This document shows, one piece after another, positions 35,660-47,215 of a stretch of 64,000 nucleotides of DNA (positions are counted from its first letter, which is position 1; each line of letters begins with the position of its first letter). The notes beneath the pieces are model-generated. The model saw only the letters and a list, made by a program, of their open reading frames with translations. It was not told where the DNA came from and ran no database searches. Location: positions 89,547,152-89,611,151 of the forward strand of contig OX388350.1 in the NCBI GenBank assembly GCA_947579665.1. Reading direction: 5' to 3'. The stretch comes from Sympetrum striolatum (Eukaryota; Arthropoda; Insecta; Odonata; Libellulidae). A program made the translations under genes and the position numbers.

Positions 35660-36095
35660 CACCAACTCTAATGCTTGATATACTCGTAGGGGGGGAAATA
35701 CAAATGCGGTCCAATTCAGGCAACGGTCCAATATCGGCAAACTTTCCCTAATCAATATTGGCACAAAATCTGGGACTATAAAGATGGACAATCCAAATAA
35801 ATCCTATGATAAAATCAATCTCTGTTCAAAGTTTTTGTGAATAATTTACCCTGTAATAGTGAAGTGAGAGTGCATATGTTTACCACAATGCCGAGGGAAT
35901 TCATTTCTGAAAGGTAAATTGAGGGAAATCAAAATATTAGAGTTTGTTCTTAGCATTAGGCGTTCCACTTGCCCTAGATGCCATCAACACCTAGTGTTGC
36001 CAACTTAAATGCGTGATATACTCTTAAGGGGGGGAAATACAAGTGCGGTCCAATTTAGGAAACGATCCAATATCGGCAACCTTTCCCTATCTAAA
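35660..36095. repeat. Pair of ~90-bp direct repeats, 340 bp apart
   Basis: Copy 1 (about 35665-35755) and copy 2 (about 36005-36095) share GATATACTC, a G-run plus AAATACAA, TGCGGTCCAATT, ATCCAATATCGGCAA (copy 1 begins GGTCC) and CTTTCCCTA. The spacer is unrelated. It may be the remains of a short terminal-repeat element or a local duplication. Confidence 0.6.
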
Positions 36096-36386
36096 GAATC
36101 TATCCATCTTATTACTCATGGATCTAAGTTCATTGTCCTTACTTTCTGTAATCAAATCTCATGGTCAACGACAGTGGTTCCCAAACTTATTTAGCCTACC
36201 GGCCCCTTTCCAAAAGAAATATTACCTAGCGCCCCCCTGGAATTTAATTTTTTTAAATTTTAATAGCAATTAAACAGAAAGATATATGTATTAATGTTTC
36301 TACCTTTTTCGTAAAGTATAGTAAAGAAAGGTGTAAAATAGAAAAATTGAAGTTTGAAATTATGAAACTATTTATTGAACTCTGAA

Positions 36387-38190
36387 TTAATAGGTAATAC
36401 AAAAAGGGTTAAAACATTCGAAATCATCTAAATGAGAAGGATGAACCTGGTATGCTGCTACCAATTTAGTAATCCTCGGCTCTATTTTCGTCAGCAGTAA
36501 TCTTAAAACACCGCGATTGACTATATGCAATCGGTTTCTTTTTTTTAATGAATTAGTTACCACACTAAATCCACGTTCCACTAAATATGAAGAAGGAAAT
36601 GCAATTAAGAACTTTTGAATTACAGCCCATAATTCAGGATAAGCTGTACGGATCTCCTTTTGCAGCCAGAACTGTTGGTAGCCGCTTTTGAATTTAAATT
36701 TCAACTCAACATGTGTAGTTACTTCCATCAGATCTTCTTGTAACTCTGGAGATTCTTCTGTGTTTGCTCTTGAAAAAGGATACAAAATCCAATCATTTCA
36801 ATAGTTCATTTTCAAAATATCATCAAATAGTTGATTAATATCTGAATGGATAGCATCCAAGTGCTCACAATAAGAAAGCATGTCTTCATCTTTTTTTTCT
36901 GCACCTGATAAATTTGGGAACTGGCTGAATCCCCTTCGTCCTAAATTTTTACAGAAGACGCTTTGTCACAAATAACAGATTTTTTTCTTATTAAATTCAG
37001 TTCATCACCTTGAAGCTGATGACTTATTTGATTAAATTTTTGAAACAAGTCGGTCAAGCAAGCTATATCACTTTAGGATTGAATTAAACTGGATCGTAAA
37101 GCATCATTTTTATCTTTCAAGAACTCCAGCACCGAGTTAAACAGTTATAAAACCTATCTAAACAGGCACCCTTTGACAACCAACGAACTTCTGTTTGAAG
37201 CAGCAAACGATTAAATTCGTCATCGTTTTCTATACAAAGCTGTTTAAATAATCTGTCATTCAATGATTTGCTTGTGATTGAGTTGATATCTTTAATTACA
37301 GATTTAAATGAATTATGTAGGCGTGCGCTTAAATTTTTGGCAACTAGATGTTGACGATGGACTGTGAATGCATTCGGCACCTCCTTTTTTAAATATGCAT
37401 GTAAACCCCTGTAGCGCCATAACTTCGCCGGAGCACCATCTGTGGCTACTGATAAGATATTACTCAGAGGCATTTCATTTTCTTAAAAAAAAAACTCATC
37501 CAATGCATGAAATGTTGATTCTCCTTTAGTATCAGTTTGCAAATATTTATCAATTAATTAATTCTTGGCAAATTTGTTCTTCTTTTGTGAACCGCACGTA
37601 TGCTAAAAGTAAAGAAAGCTTCATTTCATAACAAAGTTGACTCATCGAGATGAAGAGAAAACTGAGATGTTTTTAAATAGCCACACTATGAATCTTCACA
37701 TCTTGAGCCATTTCATCAATTCTTATTTGCTCTGTATTATTGCTCAACGAAATTTTTATGATAATATCAGATGCTGGCTTGTGTAGCACAGTACGTATTA
37801 CTTCACTTATAGCCGGTATAAACAGTTCTTCACCAATTGTATGGAGTTTTCCCGGTTTGGCAATCATTAATGAAATATTGTAAGAAGCAAGCAAGCCATC
37901 GCCATCTTGTGTGATTGTGGTTGAAAAGAGTTTGCCAATGTCGGTTGTTTGCTAATATTTCTTTTAAAGTTCGAAAATAAGATAAATCCGTATGTTTTAA
38001 TCTCAGTGAATTTCAGTAAAATGTTGTTGTAGTCTGGAAGGCTTCATACCTTCGTTTGATAAAACCTTGTGTCAAATCAGGCAAATTGGAGATGTATTGT
38101 TTACAAGCGACTCACTAAAGCAATATTTCAAATATTCGATTTTATATCGTCTACATTTTTCTTTTGTTGATCCATTATTATCTGTAGAAA
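36387..38190 (-). pseudogene. hAT transposase pseudogene (BED finger, ZBED5-like)
   Basis: Reading from 38190 leftwards, the first piece is a BED-finger remnant (HKVLSNEGMKPSRLQQHFTE, then IH) in which the codon of one expected Cys is TGA. Next is a frame with ASYNISLMIAKPGKLHTIGE (37673-37894), then LSVATDGAPAKLWRYRGLHA and TEVRWLSKGACLDRFY (37117-37473). Last is the C-terminal FLIAFPSSYLVERGFSVVTN, then RLHIVNRGVLRLLLTKIEP (36387-36785). The order matches ZBED5/FAM200-type hAT proteins. Several stops and frameshifts separate the pieces, so no active enzyme is made. Confidence 0.88.
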
Positions 38191-38846
38191 ATATAATTTT
38201 TATGGAGGTATTTTAAATTAATATTTTTTTATAATTTTTTGAAATATTTTTTTAAAAACAAGCTAAAATAATTACTAATGATTTAAATAAACATGATATT
38301 ATTAACCTTTTCGTGCCGGTAGAGTTTTCAGAAATGTTACTTTCAGGTACGGAACGCTTTTTCTGATTTTCACCCCGCTGTATTTTTGATGCAATGATCA
38401 AATCCTGACCCACGAACCGTGAATTACCAATTTTGTATCACGTTGTATCTCGAGTTCTATCACTCAGAATTTCATTAATTTTTTGTCTGACTTCTTCTAT
38501 TATTCTATTTTACGATAATGTCTAAAGATAATTTATTTATACATTTCAACGGCTATAATTAAATATTTGTTTAGCATCGTTGTAAATTTTACGGGATTGA
38601 ACATGAAACAGTTGACATACCGTAATTTTTTTAGATATCAGTTTTACATAAGTATATGCTGCAAATGAAATAAAGAATAATGTTTGAATTTTTAATTTCT
38701 TTAAGTTTCATAACGATAGCTGTAGTAGTTTTCCCGAAATGGTAAGTGAACGGAAAAAGTCGGGCGCTCGCTGTGTAAGTCAGCACAGAGTAGGTGATTT
38801 TGCTGCATTTCCGTATCTGACAAGGAACTGTGGTTTTCAATAGTAA

Positions 38847-39205
38847 AGCCCGGGTCACACTAGGCTGTTTACCAGCTGCTGCTTAGTATCAGCTGGTGGT
38901 AGGAACAGCAAAAAAGCTGGTTTTGTGGTCACGCTCGGCATACACTAGCTGCCAGTACCAGTGGCTAGGGAGTGAGTGAGCTTTGTTCGGATAAGCTAAA
39001 ACGGAAGGAGAGGCGGTGGTTGGTTCGGCCATGGATCCAGAAACCTGCAGAAAGGTGCTACAAATGTCGGCCAGAGAATTTGAAGAGTTGTGTGAACTAA
39101 TCACACCTCTAAATAAAAGACAAGATACCATCTTGAGAAAGTCTATTCGTACGTTGTTCAAAGAGAAATTAAGCGTTATGAGCGGAGTACAAAAGTCCAT
39201 TTTTC
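38847..39205 (+). mobile_element. PIF/Harbinger fragment nested in the hAT
   Basis: It follows TAA (38844-38846) and starts AGCCCGGGTCACACTAGGCT, a Harbinger-like terminus. It then reads MDPETCRKVLQMSAREFEEL (39031 on) and LNKRQDTILRKSI. This fits the Harbinger transposase N-terminal pattern (RMSxxxFxELLxLxxPxxxKQDTxxRKxI). The right end and catalytic domain are missing. Confidence 0.6.
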
Positions 39206-39429
39206 TAAATCTTCTCTTCTTTCTTTTATGCTTTCACCGCCCCCTTACAGTTATTCATCGCCCCCAAATGCACCTGTGGCCCCCCTGGATCGCTGCAGCG
39301 CCCACCAGGGGGCGGTAGTGCCCACTTTGGGAATCCACAACGTCAAACGCTAAATATTTTACTACTGCATCGACCTGTTCTCCTATTTCCTGAGCATCAA
39401 CGAGTTGTAATCCTAATTCGCACCTTTCT

Positions 39430-39690
39430 TAAACCAAGTTGATATTGGCTAATCCAGATCCCTCTTTTTCCCAAAAATCCTTTAGATAATCGGCAACTAA
39501 TTTTTCGAATGTGTTACACATTACGCTCGTTAGACTTATTGGTCGATAATTCATTATTAATATTTTACACCCCCCTTTATGAACCGCCGCAGCTGATTTC
39601 CAATCTTCTGGAATTTCACTGAAGAAGACAATTTTGAGGTCAACATAAATGAACCATTTGTGCATGAGATATTGCAGCAAATAAATAAAA
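39430..39690 (-). mobile_element. LINE RT fragment
   Basis: The minus-strand frame reads EIPEDWKSAAAVHKGG, then NYRPISLTSVMCNTFEKLVA, which is the RT block 'P..WK.A...P..K.......YRPISLTSV..K..EKL'. It lies just outside the hAT's right end. Confidence 0.85.
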
Positions 39691-40099
39691 CAGTGTGTGA
39701 CTTCATATTCTTAACAGGAACATACTTAATGTCCTATTGAGATTGCACCTAATAGATTTCCTTTGATGAAAACAGGCTCCACCTTTAGCTATTGACGAGC
39801 AATCGCATTCAGTTCCGGTATGGGCTGGATTCCGAAACTCAAACAACGAAGTCCAATACATTAAACCGTTACCGTACGTTATCGCAGTACAAAAATCCAG
39901 TCACTTCATATTTATTGCAGATTTTCTCTTCAGAAAGCTCTGTTAGTAGGATACTTCAGTTCCTTTTTGAAGCAAGTTTTTCTCATGCAGCCTATTGGGT
40001 AATTCCAAATCTCATGCAAAATCATTCAACTTATGCTTATCAAATCCCTTAAGAACTGAGTCATCTTCAATTTCATAATCTTCATACAAGGAAAGGGTT

Positions 40100-40260
40100 G
40101 AGGTGACTTTGCACATTAGGGCATGCACCCAGGAAATTTCCCAAGGAAAAATGGACTTGAAAAAAGTCTGACGGGGCCGGGAATCGAACCGGGGATCTTT
40201 CTCTATCCGGAGGCAGCCTCCCGGAAGACGTCGGCCTCCCCAAGTACTTTCCAATTTTCT
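40100..40260 (-). repeat. tRNA-derived SINE-like repeat
   Basis: Reverse-complemented, it has CCGGTTCGATTCCCGGCCCC, then GTCAGACTTTTTTCAAGTC, then CCTTGGGAAATTTCCTGGGT, then GCA. This is the best match to the consensus of the copies at 8545 and 18985. Confidence 0.7.
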
Positions 40261-41239
40261 CTGAGCTTCTTGTTGCCACGTTACGAGTAAAATTACAATC
40301 GCGAGGTTATTTGAAATCGGTCGACTCGGTAGAATTCATTTTAGAATTCCAACCGGACGTCGCATTTTCGATGTGTATCGACGCCTACTTGTTAATTCTT
40401 AAGTGGATATTTTATGGGAAGTTGTCTCATTTGTTATAAACCGCTAGAAAATGAGTTCCAAAGGAATTTTGACGCACCATTATGTTGCAGTAGGGACGGA
40501 GGAAGGTTGGGCTGAATGAGATTTGCTCTTTTCTGGCGTCGAATACAGTACCATTTTAACACAGATTAAGCTGCCAATATCTAAGAATAACTTCTAAGAT
40601 ATTTTCGTTCGGAAACTACTGAAAAATGAGTATCGGCCAATGAGATATCCAGAGGGGTCTTTCCTTCATAACGTGTTCGATGTGGGCTTCAAATTCACGT
40701 AAGTTGTTAACGATTTTGTGCTCAACGTTCTCTTTCTTCGTGGTCCGGAAGTCGCTTCCATTGTCTCTGATTAGCTGGGCGGAACGATTTTCACTTCCTG
40801 TCTTGTCTTCCCCTTGAGAACGATTTCTTCTTAATTTCGCCGACTGTCACATTCATTTTGTCGAATGACTGTTGTTTCTGGTTATAATTCGACAACATTT
40901 CACACTACTCTCCGCGCAAGCATATAACTGTACGTTTTTTTCATTATTTAAGCTGTGTGATAATGCTAAGGAGTAAGTATAGTAAGTGTAAGTAAAATGC
41001 TCATCTGATGTTGGTCTCTTCCTTTTGATATATTTACTTCTTCTACCAAATTTAGTTAAAAATAACGGTCCTACGAAATTGAGATATGCACCAAAAGAAG
41101 AAAAATGGAATTAATATTCTTATTTTGACCGAGCAATGCAAGCATATGTTTAAAGTACTGTACTTTGCGAAGTTCTATTTGGTTTGAAAATTAAGGCTAT
41201 AGAAACCAAAAATGTAAAAGTGGATTCTGTATCCAAGTG

Positions 41240-42560
41240 GCCTGGTGTCGAACGCAGGACCTTTTTGTAAGGTGAGCATTTTACCATTTATTTTGGGAAA
41301 CTCTAACCGTTTCTATAAGTAGATATATCGGGAATGCCTTCAACCGAAATTCCGTTTACCGGTTTAATGGAATGCAAATGGTATCGAACCAATGATCACA
41401 AGATAAACATGTGTTTATGTCACATTCATTATTTCTGTTCACTAGAATTACCACTTTCACGGAAAATCAACCATTACAAATTTGAAATTTCAAATACGCC
41501 TGTTGTCTAAGCCAGGGCCTTTAGGAAGATGAGAATAAATATAACCACCGGTAGGAATAACACTTACTTTATCCATATTTTTAAGACGATATCATACTGA
41601 AAAAATCCTTAGATAAGATTCCGTTATTCCCATTTGCAATTCACAGAGGAATGGCGCTCCGAAATCGAACCAAAGACCATTAGGAAAACAGTTAACGGCG
41701 GAAGAGGAATGTATCTTCAGTTCACTTGCTGCGATTCCATACTATCGGGAATGGATTCAAAACAATTCTTACAAATCACCGCAAAGTATTGTAAATAGAA
41801 GAACTTCGCACCCACCACGCACACTATCAAAACAAAAGAGTTTTTTCTTTGATCTGACGTAACTTTGAACACTCTATCCAACCGAATGCTATTTATGAAT
41901 CATAGTTCACAAATGTTGCAATCCCAGTAAATTGATTTCTGACATAATCTCATTAATTTGGTATGGACTTAAAATCCCCGTGCAATCTAATGAGGAAACG
42001 CTTGTGGTCGGATTCAAGAACTCTTTCTTCACTGCGAAGAAATTTCACAGAATTTTCGTTCGTTTTGCCTCGGTTCGTGTAATTTCGTTTCGATATTCTA
42101 CGATCGAAGTATGAATTTTCACTCAATATCCTTTCTTTTGGTACTTGTCTGGAATTTGTTGGATAACCATTTCTTATTTAAATCTTCAAATGAAATGCAG
42201 ACGGGAAAAACGAAAGTTACTTATAAAAATCGGGATTTCGGAGTCGTCTGGCATCGAACCAATGATAGTGAGGGTTCCAAGTCTGTTCACTTGCTGGGTC
42301 TTACGTTTCCATGTTATTGGGGTTAAAAAATCTTAAAAATCTCTCTCGAATTTCAAGTCTCTAATTTACCGGGATTTGCCTAAAAAATGTTCGAAAATCT
42401 GCATCTCTTATGGAAAATATCGGGATTTTGGGGCTTTTGAAGGCGAACCAATGATACTGAGGTTCAAAGTCACATTTTTCTGAGAGTTGCACGCTACGGC
42501 CAGTGTGTCGTAAAAATTTCAAGTCAGTGATACTTCTGGAACACTTTTAGAATTTTGCTA
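41240..42560 (-). repeat. Reverse-oriented B-box repeat
   Basis: The inverse motif (G)GCATCGAACCAATGATA or close variants occur at 41244, 41380, 41661, 42250 and 42440. The right part, reverse-complemented (TGACTTGAAATTTTTACGAC, then ACAC; ACTTTGAACCTCAGTATCAT, then TGGTTCG), matches 13585-13680. It belongs to the same family as 13560-15010, but spacing here is irregular and ORFs of 60-71 codons through it have no motif. Confidence 0.6.
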
Positions 42561-43949
42561 CTCTATATCTATGAATAATTATATACAAAGAATCGTGTAC
42601 ATATCCCAAAGAAATCGAAGTCTTTTTTCATTGCGTGCTCTCCTAATTTATTTATACGATGTAAAAACAATTGTAAATAAAATTTCATAAGCGTAGGACC
42701 TCGGCAACCTGTGCCGACTTGTATTGAAATATGTCAGTACTTGCTAAGTACCACTAAAAACTATCCAAATGTTAATGTCAATTTAGCAAAAAATGCACAC
42801 AGTAGAAGGTGTGTAAATAGGTAATGAGACTGCTAGTGTACCACCGCTGGAGAAGATGGAACTAGCTACAGTTACGTTAGAAGCTGGTTTTGCTAGTGAG
42901 TTCTGTCAATGCGCTAATTCGTCGAAGTCGTCGATGAGTTTGAAATCACTTTATATTTTAACCTATTTTTTTCAATGAATGAACATGTCAGTGGAATTGC
43001 GTAGTGGTAGTAGTACTTACCCCCTTAGAGGGGTGTATTTTTTAATAGTGGACGAAAAACATCAAATTAAAGGTTCAAAACTGCCTTCTAATGGACATGT
43101 TCTGACAGTTAGCCGAAAGGAACAAAAAACTGGCAAATAAAGAGGAAAGAGCAAACGTTAACTAAGTGTGTTTTTCCAAAGATGTTCTACACAACAAATG
43201 TCACTGTAACTTAGCGAGTTTTTTGCACTGTACATGGTGTGGGAGATATTTGTGTTTTAAGAATTTTTATACCAAATTTCACCCAAATAACTATGAAAAA
43301 TACATATTTAACGATGTTATATTTTAAGCAATGGAATTTTCTGCATCATGAGTAAAAATTAAGTGAAACTGGCGATAGATTATTCTCGAATTTTGAAATC
43401 AGGGATTCCAGCATTACCCCAGTTATCGGAGTCAGGAATAGTGCAGTACAATTTGTGCGAAGGCAGTCTTGCCATCCTGCCGGTGCAGATGGGCACGATA
43501 AGAACAGTGTTGATTTTGAAAATTTAAAAGGAAGTAATATCTGTGAGCAGATTCTTATAGGAGATCGAAACACACAAAAAAGGTTACTTGTAAATAGTGC
43601 TTGCGGATTTGACTGAGAATTTACGACCGATATGCTGCTGATAACCTTCAAATATAATAGATGATAAAATTCCACTGTCTGCCATTTTGACACAAAACGT
43701 ATGCAAATACTCAACTGTGATCATTAAAATCAAGTGTTTTGAAGGGCAAAATGCAGGTTTATAATACGGCGTTGTGTTTATTCGATGAATTTTCTCTAAT
43801 GGGTTCAGCATTGGTTTTAACATGAAGAATTTCAATCTATGACCGGTATTTTTCGCAAAATTAGGTCAAATTCACTTCTCCGTTTAATCTACGCAATAAT
43901 CAAAGTAAATTTCTTGTATGGGTGCATACGGAATTTATTCAGCAGTAAC

Positions 43950-44110
43950 TATGTGAAGCGTCAAAGTTTGCACAAGAAAACCACTTTTGTTTTTTGGCCA
44001 GCTTTTTTTGATTCTGGCCCACTGTAGAATTTATGTATATCAGAGTAAACGCTAACTAAAATTGATGAATGCTTGGAGGTAACGAGATGAAATTTCATCT
44101 CAAAACGGGA
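43950..44110 (+). mobile_element. Family C-like right end and flank
   Basis: AAAACCACTTTTG..., then GCCAGCTTTTTTTGATTCTG, then GCCCACTG matches 45790-45830. Beyond the end, GCTAACTAAAA and TTGGAGGTAACGAGATGAAAT match 45860-45905, so the flanking sequence was duplicated too. Confidence 0.5.
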
Positions 44111-44836
44111 AGCTCAGGACAGACACAGCTGGAAAGTGCATGAGGAGGCCTACATCCGAGGTCGCACAGTGGGGCCAAATGCCTAAAAGTTGGTCATAAG
44201 AAGTAAATCTCATCTAATCGGTTTGAAATCCGGTATATAGTTTATGAGGTCACTAATTCCGAATATTTTCGTTTTGTTTTCGGAAACATTCGCATTTTTT
44301 GGCAAAAAAGACAATATTCGTGTGTCATACCCATAAAAAACGTGAGTGTAGGATTCGTGATCGCCGATCACGCATATGAAACTGATTTTTGTAAACTATT
44401 CTTTCGTGAAATCATTTCATTTTTTCGATTATGTAAATTATTAATTTTATATGATTTTTGAAATCCATAATTACAATTTTATGCGTATTTTTATTTGAAA
44501 ACCATTCCAAACAAGTTATTTTTAGATATTATCACATATATCATAACACAAAAACATTACAAAAATATACACGCAAAGTGTATATATTTTTATCATGTAT
44601 TATGTAATAATTGTTTATATATACCATATTTGATAAACAATTATTGTAATCAGACTCTGATCCGGCCAAATAATCATCTTAACACAACAACATTATACAA
44701 ATATACATAATTATCGTTTCCCATCTTGGTAGGAAAATATGAGAAGTTAACAAACACATATATATAAAACATTATTATATCACAGCTTATTTACGTAGAA
44801 CATGAAAAGGCACATACACTCACACACACGCAAACA

Positions 44837-45403
44837 CTAATTATTATCCGACTCTGGTCCGTCCAAAGAATCATCTTCCGATCCGGATTCTGCTGGGAAG
44901 GATACAAACAATATTTGCAAGGCCTCGGAAGATAAAGCTTTCGATGGCTTGGGACGCATTACAACCTGACTTGAAATAATAGGGTCGGAATGTAACATCA
45001 ATCGCACGAACAAGTCTTCTATAGTCGTCTTCCTCGAGTACTTTCGCGTAAAATCTTCACTTATTGGAAATCATCCTTTATTGGACAAGATATGTTGTCA
45101 TCATCATTATTGAACTCCGTGGATGTAGCGTTGCAGATTTAACACCGTTGTGTTGACATTGTGTCCGTGAGAGCATCTCTCCGTCTTTCCGTCAATCATA
45201 GTAAGTTACACATTGTAGGAAACATTGATTTTATTATCATTAACTTCAGTCTCCACTGTTGAAAGTTGCCTCTCCTCGTTGCGCATGTTTTCAACTTGTA
45301 ATTGTGCATGCTGTTTTGATTCCTTCTTGAACTCGATCTTCGGAGGACGGCAAAATATGCAGGTCTGCTGTTTCACCAAACAATTCTTCTCAGACTCCCT
45401 TTA
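44837..45403 (-). pseudogene. Unassigned coding relic with acidic tail
   Basis: Two minus-strand frames look protein-like. The first (45206-45400) contains KQQTCIFCRPPKIEFKKESK, then EERQLSTVETEVND, and ends at a TAA. The second (44837-45078) contains SEDFTRKYSRKTTIEDLFVR, then PKPSKALSSEALQILF, and ends in an acidic tail (ESGSEDDSLDGPESDNN). A tail-like copy of the last motif lies at about 44641-44680. A CxxC pair and an acidic C-terminus would suit a transposase or a small nuclear protein, but I recognise no family. A hAT MITE is inserted at its upstream side. Confidence 0.4.
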
Positions 45404-45411
45404 GTCAGGAG

Positions 45412-45669
45412 CAGGGTCGGATTTTTCCAATACGCTAACTCAGCCTAGGGCCTCAAGATCAAGAGGGGCCTACATTCAAATTGTTAGCAAAATTAAAAAT
45501 ACACTAGGTATTCTAAAAACAGTGAACACTAAAACACTGAACCGAAAATAAGGAGACATATATATCACAGTAATGATATATTTTATTATCTCTCATGAAA
45601 TTTTCTAACTTAAAAATGGGTGGTGAATGGGCCTCATAAGTGGAATCCTTTCATCTGAATCCGGCCTTG
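45412..45669. mobile_element. hAT-type MITE, 258 bp
   Basis: The left end is CAGGGTCGGATTTTTCC. The right end, reverse-complemented, is CAAGGCCGGATTCAGATG. The flanks GTCAGGAG (45404-45411) and GTCACGAG (45670-45677) match at 7 of 8 bases. The subterminal CCTAGGGCCTC is typical of a hAT family with CAGGGCCGGAT ends. Confidence 0.75.
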
Positions 45670-45764
45670 GTCACGAGTTGAGCGGCACAACATAAGTGAA
45701 GAAATACATCCTCTTAAACTTGATAGTAGTCCTATAAAATAGCATTTGCTTGAATTCAATAGCG

Positions 45765-45925
45765 AAGTTTCGAAGTCCGCACTCAAAAAACCACTATTTT
45801 TGTCCAGCATTTTTCGACTCTAGCCCACTGAGCGGCGTTGTGTGCATTACAATAAATGCTAACTAAAAGCTACAGAATTCTTGGAAGTTAAGAAGATGAA
45901 ATTTACTTGCAAAAAGATAAGTTAT
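45765..45925 (+). mobile_element. Family C-like right end and flank
   Basis: AGCGAAGTTTCGAAGTCCGC, then ACTC, then TCCAGCATTTTTCGACTCTA, then GCCCACTG. It matches the right end at 35420-35473 and, including the sequence beyond, 43950-44110. Confidence 0.5.
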
Positions 45926-46344
45926 CAGTAAAAAATAGAAGAAAATAATTTCCCAAGTGGAAAATCTCGAGATTGATATGGTAATGCACATGTGTGGAGG
46001 GGTTGCCTAACTCCGATTTTCAGTTGTTAATTTTTTATAAACAAAGGCTCATTCAGTTGAACGGTCAGACCCCTGTCCACTATGTTTAAGCAAAGAATGT
46101 GCCCTGGAAGCTTCGTTCGAATACGTTTACCACAAACCTGGTGTTCCCCTTATAAGTAAGTGCCATGCCTGCTGCCTGCGCGCTTCGGCTACTTTACGGA
46201 TACTGAGGTTACTCACGTATTTCAGCAATTACTCGCGGAGGGGTGGCCAATTTTTTTTGCGTTTCATGGCTGAGATATGTTCCTACAATTATATGTATAT
46301 ATTACTGTTGAACAATTTGGACGAAATTTGTGCAAATTAGTATA

Positions 46345-47215
46345 CATTTTTTAAAATATACATCAACGACCTCAGCAATCACATTGAAAGCAATGTTAGG
46401 ATCATCGCGGACGACACAGTCATTTACAGGGAAATACTTCGTTCAGAGGATAGATTAACTCTTTCGAACGACTTAGAATTATGAACTGGTGCGATGATTG
46501 GCAATTAGAGCTTAATGTAGAAAAGTCTTCAGTAGTTAACTTCTTCGAAAGGAAATCTATTATAAACGATTATTCTTATAGCCTCCGAGGGGTAAACCTA
46601 ATGACAATAGAATCGGTAAAGTATCTTGGAGTAACTCTCACGAATAATCTATCATGGAGTGCCCACATCCGAAATATATGTGGAAAAGCACTTAAGAAAC
46701 TCGGCTTCGTTAAAAGAATAGTCGGTAGGAGCGAAGAAGAGGTTCGCGAGCGATGTTACCTAGCGTTAGTTAGGCCTCACTTTGAGTATGCATGTAGTGT
46801 ATGGGACCCCGCCGAGAAATGTCATATTCGGGATTTAGAAAAAGTACATAGAAAGGCGATACGATTTTTAAAGAATTGCTACGATAAAACAGCGAGTGTC
46901 ACTCAGATGTTACAGGACGCGGGATGGGAATCATTAGAAGATAGAAGAAAAATTCAAAGGATAAATTTATTAAATAAGTTCAGAGAAATTACGTTCTCAG
47001 ATGATGTAACGGATATAATGCGACCCCCCTGTTATATGGGCCGTTCTGACACTGCCAGAAAGATTAGGGAAATAGATAATAGAACGAATCGTTTCAATTG
47101 TTCATTTTTTTATTTCGGTTGCTTTATACGCGAAAGCAACCGTTTATGAAAATAGAGTCAAGGTGCTTGCACCCCCTGCCACACGCAGAAATGCGGCTTG
47201 CAGGGTTCTTACATA
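46345..47215 (+). mobile_element. LINE 3' half with intact C-terminal frame
   Basis: 5' truncated. It begins with IYINDLSNHIESNV and IADDTVIYREI (RT catalytic box, Ile for the usual Phe or Tyr). The long frame follows (46481-47149): WQLELNVEKSSVVNFF, VKYLGVTLTNNLSWSAHI, RCYLALVRPHFEYACSVWDP, IRFLKNCYDKTASVTQMLQD, then AGWESLEDRR. The 3' end carries a hairpin at 47175-47204. CR1/Jockey group. This is the least decayed LINE in the window but still a dead 5'-truncated copy. Confidence 0.9.

Larger units (their letters stand above)
36172..39341 (-). mobile_element. hAT (ZBED5-type) transposon, 3.2 kb, inactive
   Basis: The left end is CAGTGGTTCCCAAACTTA. The right end (reverse complement) is GTGGATTCCCAAAGTGGGCA. 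Both sides then show GC-rich subterminal repeats (GCCCCCCTGG). The flanks GTCAACGA and GTCAAACG differ by one indel, consistent with an old 8-bp duplication. The minus strand carries a transposase pseudogene. A Harbinger fragment is nested on the right. Confidence 0.82.

Noticed and set aside
36009..36273. Overlapping ORFs near the hAT left end
   Set aside because: They cross the direct repeat and the hAT terminus in different frames and show no protein features.
42111..42336. 60-71 codon ORFs in the 42-kb region
   Set aside because: They read through the reverse-oriented B-box repeat and have no motif.
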